Assembly: GCA_964557855.1 (NCBI GenBank)
Contig: CAZLBP010000004.1
Location: 62,001 to 126,000 of the forward strand
Reading direction: 5' to 3'
DNA: 64,000 bases
Source of the DNA: JAJRZL01 sp964557855
GTDB lineage: Bacteria > Zixibacteria > MSB-5A5 > GN15 > FEB-12
Below, piece after piece: positions 27,089 through 36,676 of the stretch (position 1 is the first letter of the stretch; each line of letters begins with the position of its first letter). The notes below the pieces were generated by a model. It was not told the origin of the DNA, did not search any database, and was given only the letters and a program-made list of their open reading frames with translations. A program made the position numbers and the translations under genes.

Positions 27089-29281
27089 ATGAACAAGAAG
27101 CGCAAATCAATCGTCCGGTGGATATCTTTGGCGATAACACTCGTATTCTCCAGCTCACTATGCATCGCTGCGAGTTGGCAAACGCTGAGCTCCTTCAAAG
27201 AGATAAGGCGTCTTCGCGTCATCAATGATACCTTGTACGCCGCCACGTCAGGGGGACTTCTGGCGATCGATAACTTCAATACTCCCGGACGTAGTTTCCT
27301 CAACACCGACGGCCTGGGAACCATAAACCTGACTGATATTATAGAAGATAGTAACGGTCAAATGTGGTTGACAGGCTTTGGTCGGTTGGTCAGGTTCGAC
27401 AAAAGTGATCCGCAACCGTTCCTGTTTGTTCCTGCCGAGGGTGACCCTTTTCCATTGAATACGGTGGTGGATGATGACGACAATCTGTGGATCGGCACTG
27501 ACTCCGGTTTGGTGCTCTTTTCTAAAGTTAACGATGGCGGCCAGATAGAGGGGCACTTCCAGCTCACAACGATAAATCCCTTTCCCGAAGTGAATGAAAT
27601 TCTGCTGGTAAGCGATTCGATCTGGCTGGCCACGTCATCCGGGCTGCTCGTTGCCGATAGAAGTAACACTGAGCTGACACCCGCTGACTGGCGGTTATTT
27701 CAACGGGACAATTTCCCGGAGTTGAGAAGTGATACGGTTCGCAACGTCGTGTCCTTTCTGGGTGACATCTATGTCGCTACGTCCGGGGGCGTGTTTCGTC
27801 TCGTGTTATCACCCGGGGATACGGTCTTTTCGCCAGTGCCCGGCGCCGACAACCGGAGAATCAACGATCTAATGGTGGAAGGGGACTCTCTTTTTTATTA
27901 TTATGTGTCCGGGCTGGGAGTGATAACGGTTGAGGGCGCAACGCTGTTGCCTGGCTCAGGTCTGCCTTCAGCCCCGGCAACCGGAATCGGGTGGAACGGT
28001 GTGCGGTGGGTGGCCGTCTCCGGGGGTGGTCTGTATGCCGGTGTTTTAGGTGTTTACGAAGAATACGTCTTCACGGGCGCACCGAACAATGATGTAACCT
28101 CGGTTACGGTCGACGGCGAAGGCCTGCCGGTGGCCGGTTTCGGCAGAGGGATTTTCGCTCGATACGACGGTGCGCAGTGGTCTGTGACTGACATTGGCGA
28201 TATGGGCGCCACCACCGGCCTGGTGACTGATCGTTTCGGACGCGTGTGGGCCGGCACGTGGGGAAGAGGGCTGTGGCTTGAGACTGAAGATACCGCTTTC
28301 AAATTCGACGAGACCAATTCAACCTGTATCGGCATCGGAGGCGACCCTTCGTTCGTTGTAATTCGCGATATAGCCACGAGCGATGAACAAGTGTTCGCCG
28401 CCTGTTTTCTGGCTGCCAACAACTATCCGGTGGCGGTCGGCCGACTGGATTCACCCGAAGATCGCTTGTCGTGGGACTCTATCGGAGTTGACCAGGGCCT
28501 GACCATATTCCTGGTGACATCACTGGGGTATGGTTCCGGTCAATTGGCGGTGGGGACGGAGGCGTCCGGTGTGTTCCTGTGCGATGTCGCGGCGGCCCTA
28601 AGCGGCGCCGACAATGCTTGCCGGCAGTACACCGAGAGCAATTCCCCGCTGATTTCGGATGTGATCCGGGTTTTGGAATACTCGCCTTGGGGCGACGTCT
28701 GGGTCGGCACCAACTTCGGTCTGTCGCGGTGGGATCCCGGCATCGAACGATTTGCTGATGTTCTGCTGCCGGCGGGAATTGGCCCGGATATTTCGGCGCT
28801 TGAGTTCGACGGTAGAGGCAATCTCTGGATCGGCTCGAAGACCGGGCTGGCAAGACTGGACGGCACCAGCGGGGACTACACCATATATAAAGCAGCCACC
28901 AGCGGCTTGGTCTCCGACAAGATCACAGGTCTGGCGCTCAATCAATCCACAGGTGAGTTGTACGTTGCCACCGAAAGCGGCTTGTCGGTGCTGACGCCGG
29001 AATTACAGCAGCGCACGGCCGCACTGGATTCGGTACTGGCTGTGCCGAATCCGTTCGTAATTCGATCCCCGGATGACCGATTGGAGTTCAATTTCTCACG
29101 CGAGGGCACAGCTCGCATTTTCACCGTGGCCGGTGAGCCAGTCACGGAATTATCCACGAACGCCTCCTGGGACGGTCGCAACGACTCCGGAAAGGAAGTT
29201 GCGTCCGGTGTCTACCTTTTCATCGTTACGGACGGCGACGGCAACCTGGCCCGGGGAAAGTTCCTTCTGGTTCGTGAGTGA
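27089..29281 (+). CDS. Secreted propeller-repeat protein with C-terminal FlgD/sorting-like domain
   Basis: 730 residues: a signal peptide (ISLAITLVFSSSLCIAA), then repeated two-component-regulator-type propeller units (LYAATSGGLLAID, LWIGTDSGLVLF, VWVGTNFGLSRWD, LWIGSKTGLARLD). Each carries the W-x-G-T/S-x-x-G-L signature of Reg_prop blades. The last 80 residues begin VPNPF and end DGRNDSGKEVASGVYLFIV...KFLLVRE. This is a FlgD-Ig or type-A C-terminal sorting-like domain used for type IX export or surface attachment in FCB bacteria. No sensor kinase part is fused, so it is probably structural or binding. It overlaps the FemAB-like gene by 1 nt. Confidence 0.86.
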   Translation: MNKKRKSIVRWISLAITLVFSSSLCIAASWQTLSSFKEIRRLRVINDTLYAATSGGLLAIDNFNTPGRSFLNTDGLGTINLTDIIEDSNGQMWLTGFGRLVRFDKSDPQPFLFVPAEGDPFPLNTVVDDDDNLWIGTDSGLVLFSKVNDGGQIEGHFQLTTINPFPEVNEILLVSDSIWLATSSGLLVADRSNTELTPADWRLFQRDNFPELRSDTVRNVVSFLGDIYVATSGGVFRLVLSPGDTVFSPVPGADNRRINDLMVEGDSLFYYYVSGLGVITVEGATLLPGSGLPSAPATGIGWNGVRWVAVSGGGLYAGVLGVYEEYVFTGAPNNDVTSVTVDGEGLPVAGFGRGIFARYDGAQWSVTDIGDMGATTGLVTDRFGRVWAGTWGRGLWLETEDTAFKFDETNSTCIGIGGDPSFVVIRDIATSDEQVFAACFLAANNYPVAVGRLDSPEDRLSWDSIGVDQGLTIFLVTSLGYGSGQLAVGTEASGVFLCDVAAALSGADNACRQYTESNSPLISDVIRVLEYSPWGDVWVGTNFGLSRWDPGIERFADVLLPAGIGPDISALEFDGRGNLWIGSKTGLARLDGTSGDYTIYKAATSGLVSDKITGLALNQSTGELYVATESGLSVLTPELQQRTAALDSVLAVPNPFVIRSPDDRLEFNFSREGTARIFTVAGEPVTELSTNASWDGRNDSGKEVASGVYLFIVTDGDGNLARGKFLLVRE

Positions 29282-30210
29282 TGAAGGTTTCCTGTTACAG
29301 TTCCTCCGAAATATCACAACCGACCATCGACCGATTAATCGGACAATCATTCTATGCTTCGGCTGGTTTCGCGTCGCTGTGGCAATGTAAAGGGGGACGG
29401 CTTGTCTATTGGACCGTGGAAGACGCGGATCGAGTGGTCGGGATATTGCCCGGCATCGTCATCGGACGTAAACCTCTCGAACGTTTCATGGCGATGCCGG
29501 ACGGTTTGTACGGTCGTTTGTTCGTCCACCCGGATCGAGTCGCCGATCGGGAGACGGTGGGGACCCTGCTGTTGGAGACACTGAGCCGTCAACTGTATCA
29601 AAAACTCTATATTTATGATTTCTACAGGACGTTGCCCGAGCATCCTCAGTTCGACGTTCAATTCTGCGAAACGACACTAATAGATATCTCAGATGCCGAA
29701 TGGCAGCCGCCCGACAAGAAACTGCAATCCCAGATTCGCAAGGCGGAACGGGAGGGGATCCGGGTGGTCCCGTTTGATTGGCAGAGACACCGGCAGCAGT
29801 TCATGAACCTGATGGAGCAGTCCGAGAGGCGTCACGGCCGGGATCCGAAGTACCCGGAGGCTTTTTTCGAGGCGCTGGCGTCGTTAGCCCGGCACGATGG
29901 GCGGGTACGGTGGATGTGGTGTGAGCATGGCGGCCGGGGCGCCTGTTCGCATATCTACTTTATCGAAGATAAAATGCTCCAGGGGTGGCAGATATATTTC
30001 GACAAAGAGTTTTCCTTTCTTAAACCGAATCAGTACATTAGCTTCTCGATGTGTCGCGAACTGTCGGTACAGGGATTGGTAACGACACTGAACCTGGGCG
30101 GAACACCGGCAGAGGCCGAGGGATTGGCATACTACAAAAAGCGCTGGGGAGGCCAGCACGTTCGGTACGGGTGCCTGGTTAAGAAGAAAGGACTGGGACG
30201 TTTCCTGTGA
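29281..30210 (+). CDS. FemAB/GNAT-like acyltransferase
   Basis: 309 residues starting at ATG 29281, whose A overlaps the previous stop (TGATG). The sequence has a first partial GNAT-like half with LPGIVIGRKPLERFMAMPDGLYGRL, a typical QSQIRKAEREGIRV helix and a second half with GRGACSHIYFI, LKPNQYISFSMCREL and LNLGGTPAEAEGLAYYKKRWGG. The K-x-x-W/F-G ending and the tandem fold match the BioF2/FemAB-like acyltransferases of exopolysaccharide clusters. It begins a set of three overlapping genes with two glycosyltransferases, so it may acylate or aminoacylate a glycan. Confidence 0.82.
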   Translation: MKVSCYSSSEISQPTIDRLIGQSFYASAGFASLWQCKGGRLVYWTVEDADRVVGILPGIVIGRKPLERFMAMPDGLYGRLFVHPDRVADRETVGTLLLETLSRQLYQKLYIYDFYRTLPEHPQFDVQFCETTLIDISDAEWQPPDKKLQSQIRKAEREGIRVVPFDWQRHRQQFMNLMEQSERRHGRDPKYPEAFFEALASLARHDGRVRWMWCEHGGRGACSHIYFIEDKMLQGWQIYFDKEFSFLKPNQYISFSMCRELSVQGLVTTLNLGGTPAEAEGLAYYKKRWGGQHVRYGCLVKKKGLGRFL

Positions 30211-31283
30211 CCGGCGCCAAGCCCAGGATCCTCATGTTGGCGGACAGCCGCTCGGTACATACGGAGCGGTTTGCCAAGGAGCTCCGTTGTCAAGGATGTG
30301 AAGTCCTGGTGGCGTCGATTGAGAAGGGGCATGTCTCGCATTTCCAACTCAGCCGCAGCACACAGAGCAACACGTTTACGTACGTACTGTCCCTGCCGCG
30401 CCTCAAAAGGGCCGTCGCGGAGTTCAAGCCGGATGTGATAAATGCTCACTTCGCCTCGGGCTACGGTTTCCTCTTGTCGTTGCTTCGCAAGCGGCGCGGC
30501 CTCCCTCATGTCGTCCATCTGTGGGGTTCCGATATTCTCGTGGCCGCTCGTAGAACACCGTTGCATCGGTTCAAAGTCAGGCGAGCGCTACGAAACGCCG
30601 ATCACGTTGTAGCGGATTCGCGGTATCTGGCGGAAGAAGCGAAGGCTTTGTGCACCCGCCGGCCGATCAGTGTTATACCGTGGGGAATCGAGGAAAGATT
30701 ACTCGCCTATCACAGGCAGGATTACGCCTTTAACCGGCCGCTTAAGATCATAGTTCCTCGGGCGCACGAAAAAATCTATAACAATATCTTCATTGTTACG
30801 GCCCTGGCCGGGTTGATACGACAACGCCGCATCGAAGTCGTATTCCCGACGGTGGGGACGTTGTTCGAGAGTTTCTGTGCACGAGCGGCCAGACTGGTGG
30901 GCGATAAGCTGCGGTTCTACGAGCCGCTGCCCCGGGAGTCGTTTATCCGGTTCATGGCTTCGCACGACGTTTATTTGTCGGCCTCGAATTCCGATTCTTC
31001 GCCGGTTTCATTGATCGAGGCCATGGCTTTGGGGCTGGTTCCCGTAGCGACGGATATTCCCGGTGTCCGAGAATGGCTGGGTCCCGAAAACGGATTTGTC
31101 TTCCGGGGGTCCGATGGGGTGGACCTGGCAAACCGAATAGGTGAACTAGTCAATTCCGGTGACACTTTCGAGTCAATGCGACGAACTAATCTCGAAAAAG
31201 TACGGCGATTCGGTGTGTTCGAGAAGAACATGACGAGTCAGATTCGACTCATGAATGAACTGAGGGGGGATGTGGCCGTATGA
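30207..31283 (+). CDS. Glycosyltransferase, GT-B fold (family 4-like)
   Basis: 358 residues from a GTG that overlaps the upstream stop (GTGA). Two Rossmann-like halves: an acceptor side (RILMLADSRSVHTERFAKEL, VHLWGSDIL) and a nucleotide-sugar side with the E-x7-E region SNSDSSPVSLIEAMALGLVPVATDIPGVREWL, a hallmark of retaining GT4 enzymes. No membrane segment is present, so it acts at the cytoplasmic face. It is coupled to the next glycosyltransferase by a 4-nt overlap. The sugar and acceptor are unknown. Confidence 0.9.
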   Translation: MTGAKPRILMLADSRSVHTERFAKELRCQGCEVLVASIEKGHVSHFQLSRSTQSNTFTYVLSLPRLKRAVAEFKPDVINAHFASGYGFLLSLLRKRRGLPHVVHLWGSDILVAARRTPLHRFKVRRALRNADHVVADSRYLAEEAKALCTRRPISVIPWGIEERLLAYHRQDYAFNRPLKIIVPRAHEKIYNNIFIVTALAGLIRQRRIEVVFPTVGTLFESFCARAARLVGDKLRFYEPLPRESFIRFMASHDVYLSASNSDSSPVSLIEAMALGLVPVATDIPGVREWLGPENGFVFRGSDGVDLANRIGELVNSGDTFESMRRTNLEKVRRFGVFEKNMTSQIRLMNELRGDVAV

Positions 31284-32509
31284 AAAAGGTGCTCCTGATC
31301 TGTTATTATTTCCCTCCGTTGGGCGGCGCCGGTGTCGGCCGTCCTCTGGGCCTTGTCAAGCATGTGAGCCGCTTCGGGTGGGAATGCCATGTGTTGACGG
31401 TCAAGCCGGTGTCTTATCGTGTTTACGAACCCGAACTGCTCCATGGGCTGCCGACGGAGAAGATATACCGAGCCGGATCCTTCGATCCACAGCGGCTGCT
31501 GTATTTGATCGGTGTGCGACAGGTGCCGGACAAGACCATTGACATGGGTCGAGTTGTCTCAAACCGGTTTTTCCCGGATCCCAAAGTGGGCTGGGTCCGG
31601 AAAGCCGTTGGGCTGGGCCGAACACTCATAAGCAACAATCGCTATGACGCCCTGATGTCAACTTCCCCGCCGATCTCTGCTCATTTGGTGGGAATGCAGC
31701 TGGCCAGAGAATCCCGGCTGCCCTGGATTGCCGACTTCCGCGACTACTGGACTGCCTATCCTATCGAAGAGACCTATGCCAGCAGGGCGGCAGTGTCCCG
31801 GGCGGGAAATCTATTGCAGGACGTACGGCGAACGTCGACGATGATTACGGCCGTAAACCGGACGGTCGGAGACTACGTCGGAGCCGGCAACATCATTAAC
31901 AACAGTTATGACCGAGATCTTGCCGAGCGCTGGAAACTTCCGCCGGACAGCGGTTCATTCACTGTTGGTGTGCTGGGTTCGTTAAATGAACTTACACCCG
32001 TGGAGCCATTATTGAAAGTGTTGGCAGTTCTGAGGAGCACCGTTCCGGACGTTTTCGCCGGGATTCGGGTGCTCCAGGTGGGCTCGGTGGACATCAACTG
32101 GTTAACGCCGCAGCTGGAGCACTATGCTCTCGCTGATAAGTTCGAGGTTCGTCGTCATCAACGACGAGACGTGACGATTGATCTGCTCTCACAGACATCA
32201 CTTCTCTATGCAGGAGTTCGTGACAAAGGTTTTTCCACGGGACGTATCTACACGATGCTGTCTTCCGGTCGGCCGATTCTCGCCTGGGCGCCCCATGGGG
32301 GCGAGATGGAACGACTAGTCAACAAGACCGGTCACAGCCTGTGCTTCACCGACGATAACATCGAAACTGCGGTCACGTTTCTAAGGGAATTGAGCCGCAA
32401 ATCAAAGAACGGGGAATGCCCGGTGGTTGCCCAGCCACAATATGCTCGGGAATTCTCTTCGGAAAACATGGCTAAGCAGTTTGCGCTGGTGCTGGGTAAA
32501 ATCACCTGA
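31280..32509 (+). CDS. Glycosyltransferase, GT-B fold (GT4-like)
   Basis: 409 residues. Begins with the donor-glycan recognition pattern KKVLLICYYFPPLGGAGVGRPLGLVKHV, common in surface-polysaccharide GT4 enzymes. The middle has PWIADFRDYW, and the C-terminal half has VGVLGSL, VRDKGFSTGRIYTMLSSGRPILAWAPHGGEMERLV. The start ATG overlaps the previous stop. Together with the two genes before it, it forms a compact three-gene unit, small for a whole pathway, so it may finish a glycan made elsewhere. It ends convergently with the C25-like protease gene. Confidence 0.88.
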   Translation: MKKVLLICYYFPPLGGAGVGRPLGLVKHVSRFGWECHVLTVKPVSYRVYEPELLHGLPTEKIYRAGSFDPQRLLYLIGVRQVPDKTIDMGRVVSNRFFPDPKVGWVRKAVGLGRTLISNNRYDALMSTSPPISAHLVGMQLARESRLPWIADFRDYWTAYPIEETYASRAAVSRAGNLLQDVRRTSTMITAVNRTVGDYVGAGNIINNSYDRDLAERWKLPPDSGSFTVGVLGSLNELTPVEPLLKVLAVLRSTVPDVFAGIRVLQVGSVDINWLTPQLEHYALADKFEVRRHQRRDVTIDLLSQTSLLYAGVRDKGFSTGRIYTMLSSGRPILAWAPHGGEMERLVNKTGHSLCFTDDNIETAVTFLRELSRKSKNGECPVVAQPQYAREFSSENMAKQFALVLGKIT

Positions 32510-32527
32510 AAGTGGACTATGATGACA

Positions 32528-34843
32528 TCATCTTACCAGCACCATCTTCTTCACCTCGGAAAACTCAGCCGTTTCCAGCCTGTAGAAGTAAACGCCGCTG
32601 GGAGCCGTACTCCCCTGACCATTAGTGCCATCCCAGTAAACAGTATACCTGCCTGCGGGGAGACGCCCGCGAACAAGGACTCTGACCGGCTGCCCGAGTA
32701 CATTATATACAGTAAGGGAGGCCTCTGCCCGGGCCGGCAATTCAAACTCAATCACCGTTTGAGGATTAAAGGGATTGGGATAATTCTGTCCCAGTGAATA
32801 TGTAAACGGCAGCACCGTTTCATCGGTAATAATGTCGGTTGTGATCGACGGCGTAAACGAAATCCGGTTGATAACATACCCTTCTTTCACGGCTGCAATC
32901 GTGTATTCCGCACCCAACTCCAATTCGGTTAACAATGTCGCCTGACCCGCCGCGTCGGTAGCAGTGCGTTCCACCAGATCGGATTCCCGGCTCAGGATGA
33001 TGGAGCAATCCGCCACAACTTCTTCTTCATCGGTAACAAAGAGGAAAGTGAAACTGGAATTGTATTCAACCGTCATATCCAGCATCGACGGTACGTCGGA
33101 ATAGACTCGAAGGGTGGGGTCGCCATGGAAATTCTGTCCCAGCACCAGGTCACGATAGTAGTAGTATTCGGCCTGGGCCGCATACATCGCCTCGATCGCG
33201 GCGCAATCAGGATGAGCAAAGAGTAAGTCTATGAAGGCTCTTTGCAGCAGATGGCTCTTGCTGACCCAGCCCCAACGGGAATAGCCGATAAACCCGACCG
33301 CACCTGCCTCCGGAAGCGATAAGAGCTGTTCCGCTATGAGCGGATTGGTGTAGCAGAAAGGGGGATTATCCTGATCGAAACCGGTGCAATTGCATGACAC
33401 CGAATAATAGAATGCCGTTCGATTGTTCGGCTCAAGAGCTGCAAATGTGCCGTGATCACCGGTGGGCTCGTCCGTTATGAAATAGGACTTCGGCCAGTCA
33501 TTGTATTTGCTCGTGCGCACGGCAAAAGCGTCACTTCTGCCATGCGCCAGGATATTGACAAAACCGTAACCCTGAGATAATTTCTCGATCAATTCCGGAG
33601 CAGTTTGATTGTCCGGAATCGGCGCGCCGCCGCTGGGACTTTCTAAGCCGTTTGTTGTGTCGATGACGCAGTGCCCCGGATAACCTTGCGCCAGCAGCGC
33701 GTGTTGACCTTCCAGGCCGTAGTCGCGCATCTGGTCCGATGAGAAGAAGAAAACGCGGTTAAGATAATCCGCATTGTTATTGCCGGGCGCCGTTTCGTAG
33801 GCTATCAGCTTGTCCGTGTACGCCGCGAACTGGTCGGGACGGTTGAAGGGCAGTCGCCCGACCAGCAGTTCCGGAGTGAAATCGGCCAGGTCGTCGAGAT
33901 ACTCGCCCCAGACCCCGTCGTCGTCTGCGTCCCACTCGCCCGTCAGGTCCGCGAAATACAGGTCGGCAATCTGGAGGTTCGATAGTTCCGGCTTCTCGGC
34001 GGCGGTTGCGTGGAAGGCATAGCGGGTCGGCAGCACCGTTTCATCCCCGGCCAACAGAACGTAACGACCGCCCCGAGAATGGAATTGTTTCAAGTATTCG
34101 CGCAGTTTCTCGGCATCGTCGCGACCCGAGTGAGCGGCTACTATATCCTCGATCGCGACGACATCAGCGGCATATCCGGTGGACGTTTTGTATCGGTCCA
34201 GCGGGAGCAGCGATTCAGAAAGCTCGGCCGAGGTAATGATGACATAGTCTGCATCCGCTTGCGACGGAGCCAGGGTACCGGAACGGGTAGCATCCTCTTG
34301 AAGACAAGTCTCCGCTTGATCAATCAGTTCGTCGGCCGAGACGACCCGATCAGCGACTCTTATAGTCACCAACTCGTTCAGGAGAAACGATCCAGAGGAA
34401 TCGACCGTAACCGGAAAAACGACAATCCTGGCTAATCTCCGCTCTGAGCACCTGATTTCACGGTCAACGTAGATGACACTGTGACCCAGTTTCGGGGCGG
34501 AGTCGGGATAGGTGACGGTAGGTACTGTAGCCCCGTCAAGTGCGGTCGGTACATCCGGCCGGGGACTCTGGAGTTTGACCTCAGTAAGTGGCGCCGAGCG
34601 GACTACCGACCATGATAGCGAGCTGATTTGTTCGCCCGGTCTTAAACAAATATAGTAGACTTCGGTCGGCAGACAGAGACCCTGTAACACTACAAGCGAC
34701 TGACAGTCCGAATAGGCAATCTCGGTAGTACCGATTTCGTAACGAACAAGGGCCGGATCGAATTCGAGCGTGCGCGTTTCCGCGGCGGAAGTATAGCCGA
34801 TAAGGACCACTACGGGCAGTGCACAATAGAACAGGATTCGCAA
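32528..34843 (-). CDS. Gingipain-like C25 cysteine protease with type-A sorting domain
   Basis: 771 residues. A signal peptide (LRILFYCALPVVVLIGYTSA) starts at a TTG, with GGGGGT upstream. The propeptide-like region (about 30-190) is followed by a C25 peptidase domain (about 195-560): ADYVIITSAEL, RYVLLAGD, the His in VNILAHGRSD and the Cys in YYSVSCNCTGFD form the catalytic pair. A Cna-B-like segment precedes the C-terminal 85 residues, which read YPNPFNPQT.IEFELP ... GVYFYRLETAEFSEVKKMVLVR, a classic type-A (type IX secretion) sorting domain. Expected to be exported and surface-bound or released. Confidence 0.9.
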   Translation of the reverse strand: MRILFYCALPVVVLIGYTSAAETRTLEFDPALVRYEIGTTEIAYSDCQSLVVLQGLCLPTEVYYICLRPGEQISSLSWSVVRSAPLTEVKLQSPRPDVPTALDGATVPTVTYPDSAPKLGHSVIYVDREIRCSERRLARIVVFPVTVDSSGSFLLNELVTIRVADRVVSADELIDQAETCLQEDATRSGTLAPSQADADYVIITSAELSESLLPLDRYKTSTGYAADVVAIEDIVAAHSGRDDAEKLREYLKQFHSRGGRYVLLAGDETVLPTRYAFHATAAEKPELSNLQIADLYFADLTGEWDADDDGVWGEYLDDLADFTPELLVGRLPFNRPDQFAAYTDKLIAYETAPGNNNADYLNRVFFFSSDQMRDYGLEGQHALLAQGYPGHCVIDTTNGLESPSGGAPIPDNQTAPELIEKLSQGYGFVNILAHGRSDAFAVRTSKYNDWPKSYFITDEPTGDHGTFAALEPNNRTAFYYSVSCNCTGFDQDNPPFCYTNPLIAEQLLSLPEAGAVGFIGYSRWGWVSKSHLLQRAFIDLLFAHPDCAAIEAMYAAQAEYYYYRDLVLGQNFHGDPTLRVYSDVPSMLDMTVEYNSSFTFLFVTDEEEVVADCSIILSRESDLVERTATDAAGQATLLTELELGAEYTIAAVKEGYVINRISFTPSITTDIITDETVLPFTYSLGQNYPNPFNPQTVIEFELPARAEASLTVYNVLGQPVRVLVRGRLPAGRYTVYWDGTNGQGSTAPSGVYFYRLETAEFSEVKKMVLVR

Positions 34844-35200
34844 TTCGTACCCCCTGTTTCAATATGAACATCAAGTGTTCTTGTGCATAAATCGGCCCGC
34901 GCCCTACGAAAAATGAGCAGAAAATAGATCAATCAGCAAGCTATTGAGTGGCATGAGCTTGGCTGCCCGTATTGAAGTGGCGGTGCGCCGCCGGATCTAA
35001 GGTTTCCAGTTTCCGTTGAAGAAACCACACCGGCAATAAGGGCGTTCGGACTATATCTATTGGAATGTCAACAAAAATCTTGTGTCTCCACATGACTATG
35101 GGACAGTGGATTACGTCCGGACAAAGTTGTGTCAGCGAAAACACCTTGCATACTTGACAGTTAACTATATATATTTATTGAGCTTATCTCAAAAAATCTC
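34844..35200. other. Intergenic region before the cell wall cluster
   Basis: No gene is seen. It should hold the leftward promoter of the protease gene. TTGACA at 35154-35159 with AT-rich sequence after it may be a second, weaker rightward promoter for the cell wall cluster. A short imperfect hairpin (GGTTTC with GAAACC) lies near 35001-35030. Confidence 0.4.
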
Positions 35201-35256
35201 TTGACATTAATTATCCGGAAGTGGTATTTAGTGGGAAGTTATGGGTGAATGTGGGT
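35201..35256 (+). promoter_or_regulatory. Promoter and MraZ operator of the dcw cluster
   Basis: A -35 box TTGACA (35201-35206) and a -10 box TATTTA (35225-35230) are separated by 18 nt. Overlapping and following the -10 are repeats at exactly 10-bp steps: TGGT at 35222, TGGGA at 35232, TGGGT at 35242 and TGGGT at 35252. MraZ is known to bind direct TGGG-type repeats on one helix face and to repress its own operon; spacing and place match that model. Confidence 0.85.
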
Positions 35257-35271
35257 AGTAAGGGTAAACTG

Positions 35272-35745
35272 GTGAGTGGATTTTTCGGACAATACCATAC
35301 CACACTTGATGAAAAAGGTCGATTTGCGCTTCCTTCGAAGCTCCGTAACGTCATGGGAGCCAATGGGAAGCCTCTGCTCAGCGGTTCTCCGGTTCTGACC
35401 GCAGGTCTGGACGGCTGTCTGTGTCTGTATCCGGAGGACGAGTGGCAGAGAATGGAGGATCGGCTGTCCACCCTACCCTTTACTCGCAAGGATTTTCGCT
35501 ATTTCAGTCGCCGCTTATACGAAGCGGCCGCCATGGTGGCACCTGATCGCAGCGGCAGGATACTCATTCCGTCTCATCTCATTCAGGCTGTGGGACTGGA
35601 AAAGGATCTGCTGGTGACGGGTGTGAACCGGTGGATTGAGATTTGGAACCCCCAGCGCCACAGCGATTACCTGGAGCAGTTTGGACGCAGCTATGAGGAA
35701 GTAGCCGAGCAACTGTTTTCCGGCCAGGATGACCAACAGGAGTAA
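35272..35745 (+). CDS. mraZ: Transcriptional regulator MraZ
   Basis: 157 residues with two SpoVT/AbrB-like halves: GQYHTTLDEKGRFALPSKLR and PDRSGRILIPSHLIQAVGL. Binds the TGGG repeats upstream and controls the cell wall and division cluster. The start is placed at GTG 35272, giving VSGFFGQY as in other MraZ proteins. The frame stays open to 35221, but that stretch is the operator itself. AAGGGT serves as ribosome site. It overlaps nothing at its start and ends four bases before rsmH. Confidence 0.93.
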   Translation: MSGFFGQYHTTLDEKGRFALPSKLRNVMGANGKPLLSGSPVLTAGLDGCLCLYPEDEWQRMEDRLSTLPFTRKDFRYFSRRLYEAAAMVAPDRSGRILIPSHLIQAVGLEKDLLVTGVNRWIEIWNPQRHSDYLEQFGRSYEEVAEQLFSGQDDQQE

Positions 35746-35749
35746 AGGA

Positions 35750-36676
35750 ATGCATCTGCCGGTCCTGGCCGGTGAGGTGGCCGCTTTAATGGTCAGGGAT
35801 CCGGAGGGCGCCTTTCTCGATCTGACAGTTGGAGCCGGTGGTCATCTCCGGGCGCTGTCCCGGCTGGCCGAGCCATCGGCCCGGTTGTATGGCATAGACC
35901 AGGATCCCCAGGCGGTTGAACTGGCCGGGCGGGTTCTGGGGGATTGCCCCCAGAGAGGGGAGATCGCCCACGGTTGGTTCGACAATGTAGTCGAGATAAC
36001 GCAGACATTTGAGGACACGGAGTTTAACGGAATCCTGATCGACATGGGAATGTCATCGATGCAACTGGACGCAGTGACACGCGGCTTCTCTTTTCAAAGC
36101 GCCAGCCCCCTGGACATGCGTTTTGACCCCGGTGGCACGGATCAGACCGCGGCGGAAATTATAAACACGCTGCCGGAGCGCAGCCTGGTGGATATCATTC
36201 GCAAATACAGCGAGGAAAGGCTGGCGCCGAAAATCGCCAGAGCCATTGTGAAGAGGCGAGAGCAAGAGGAGATCCGGACGACTTCGCAACTCATGGCTGT
36301 TCTGAGTTCAATCGTCAAGGGACCACATCAGCAAAAGACGTTCGCGCGGGTGTTCATGGCGTTGCGGATAGCCGTCAACTCGGAATTGGAGAGGTTGTCA
36401 CGCGCGCTGCCCCAAGCCTTGCAGTTGCTTCGCCCGGGAGGGAGGTTGGCGGTAATCTCGTACCATTCGCTGGAAGACCGCATCGTGAAACGTTTCTTCC
36501 AGCAGGAAGCCAAAGGCTGTATCTGCCCTTCCGACGTACCCGTTTGCGTGTGCGGGAGAGAGCCCGGGATGCAGATCATCACGAAGAAGCCGGTAACCCC
36601 CAGCGCGAAGGAAGTAGAAACGAATCCGCGGGCTCGCTCAGCGAAACTGAGAGTCGCGGAGAGACTAACAGCATGA
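35750..36676 (+). CDS. rsmH: 16S rRNA (cytosine-1402 N4) methyltransferase
   Basis: 308 residues. Methylates C1402 in the decoding centre of 16S rRNA with S-adenosylmethionine. Motifs: HLPVLAGEV at the start, the SAM site LDLTVGAGGHLRALS, LIDMGMSSMQLD, and late VISYHSLEDRIVKRFF. ATG at 35750 is preferred because AGGAG lies 7 nt before it; an in-frame ATG at 35729 would overlap mraZ. It keeps its standard place after mraZ and overlaps ftsL by 4 nt. Confidence 0.96.
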   Translation: MHLPVLAGEVAALMVRDPEGAFLDLTVGAGGHLRALSRLAEPSARLYGIDQDPQAVELAGRVLGDCPQRGEIAHGWFDNVVEITQTFEDTEFNGILIDMGMSSMQLDAVTRGFSFQSASPLDMRFDPGGTDQTAAEIINTLPERSLVDIIRKYSEERLAPKIARAIVKRREQEEIRTTSQLMAVLSSIVKGPHQQKTFARVFMALRIAVNSELERLSRALPQALQLLRPGGRLAVISYHSLEDRIVKRFFQQEAKGCICPSDVPVCVCGREPGMQIITKKPVTPSAKEVETNPRARSAKLRVAERLTA

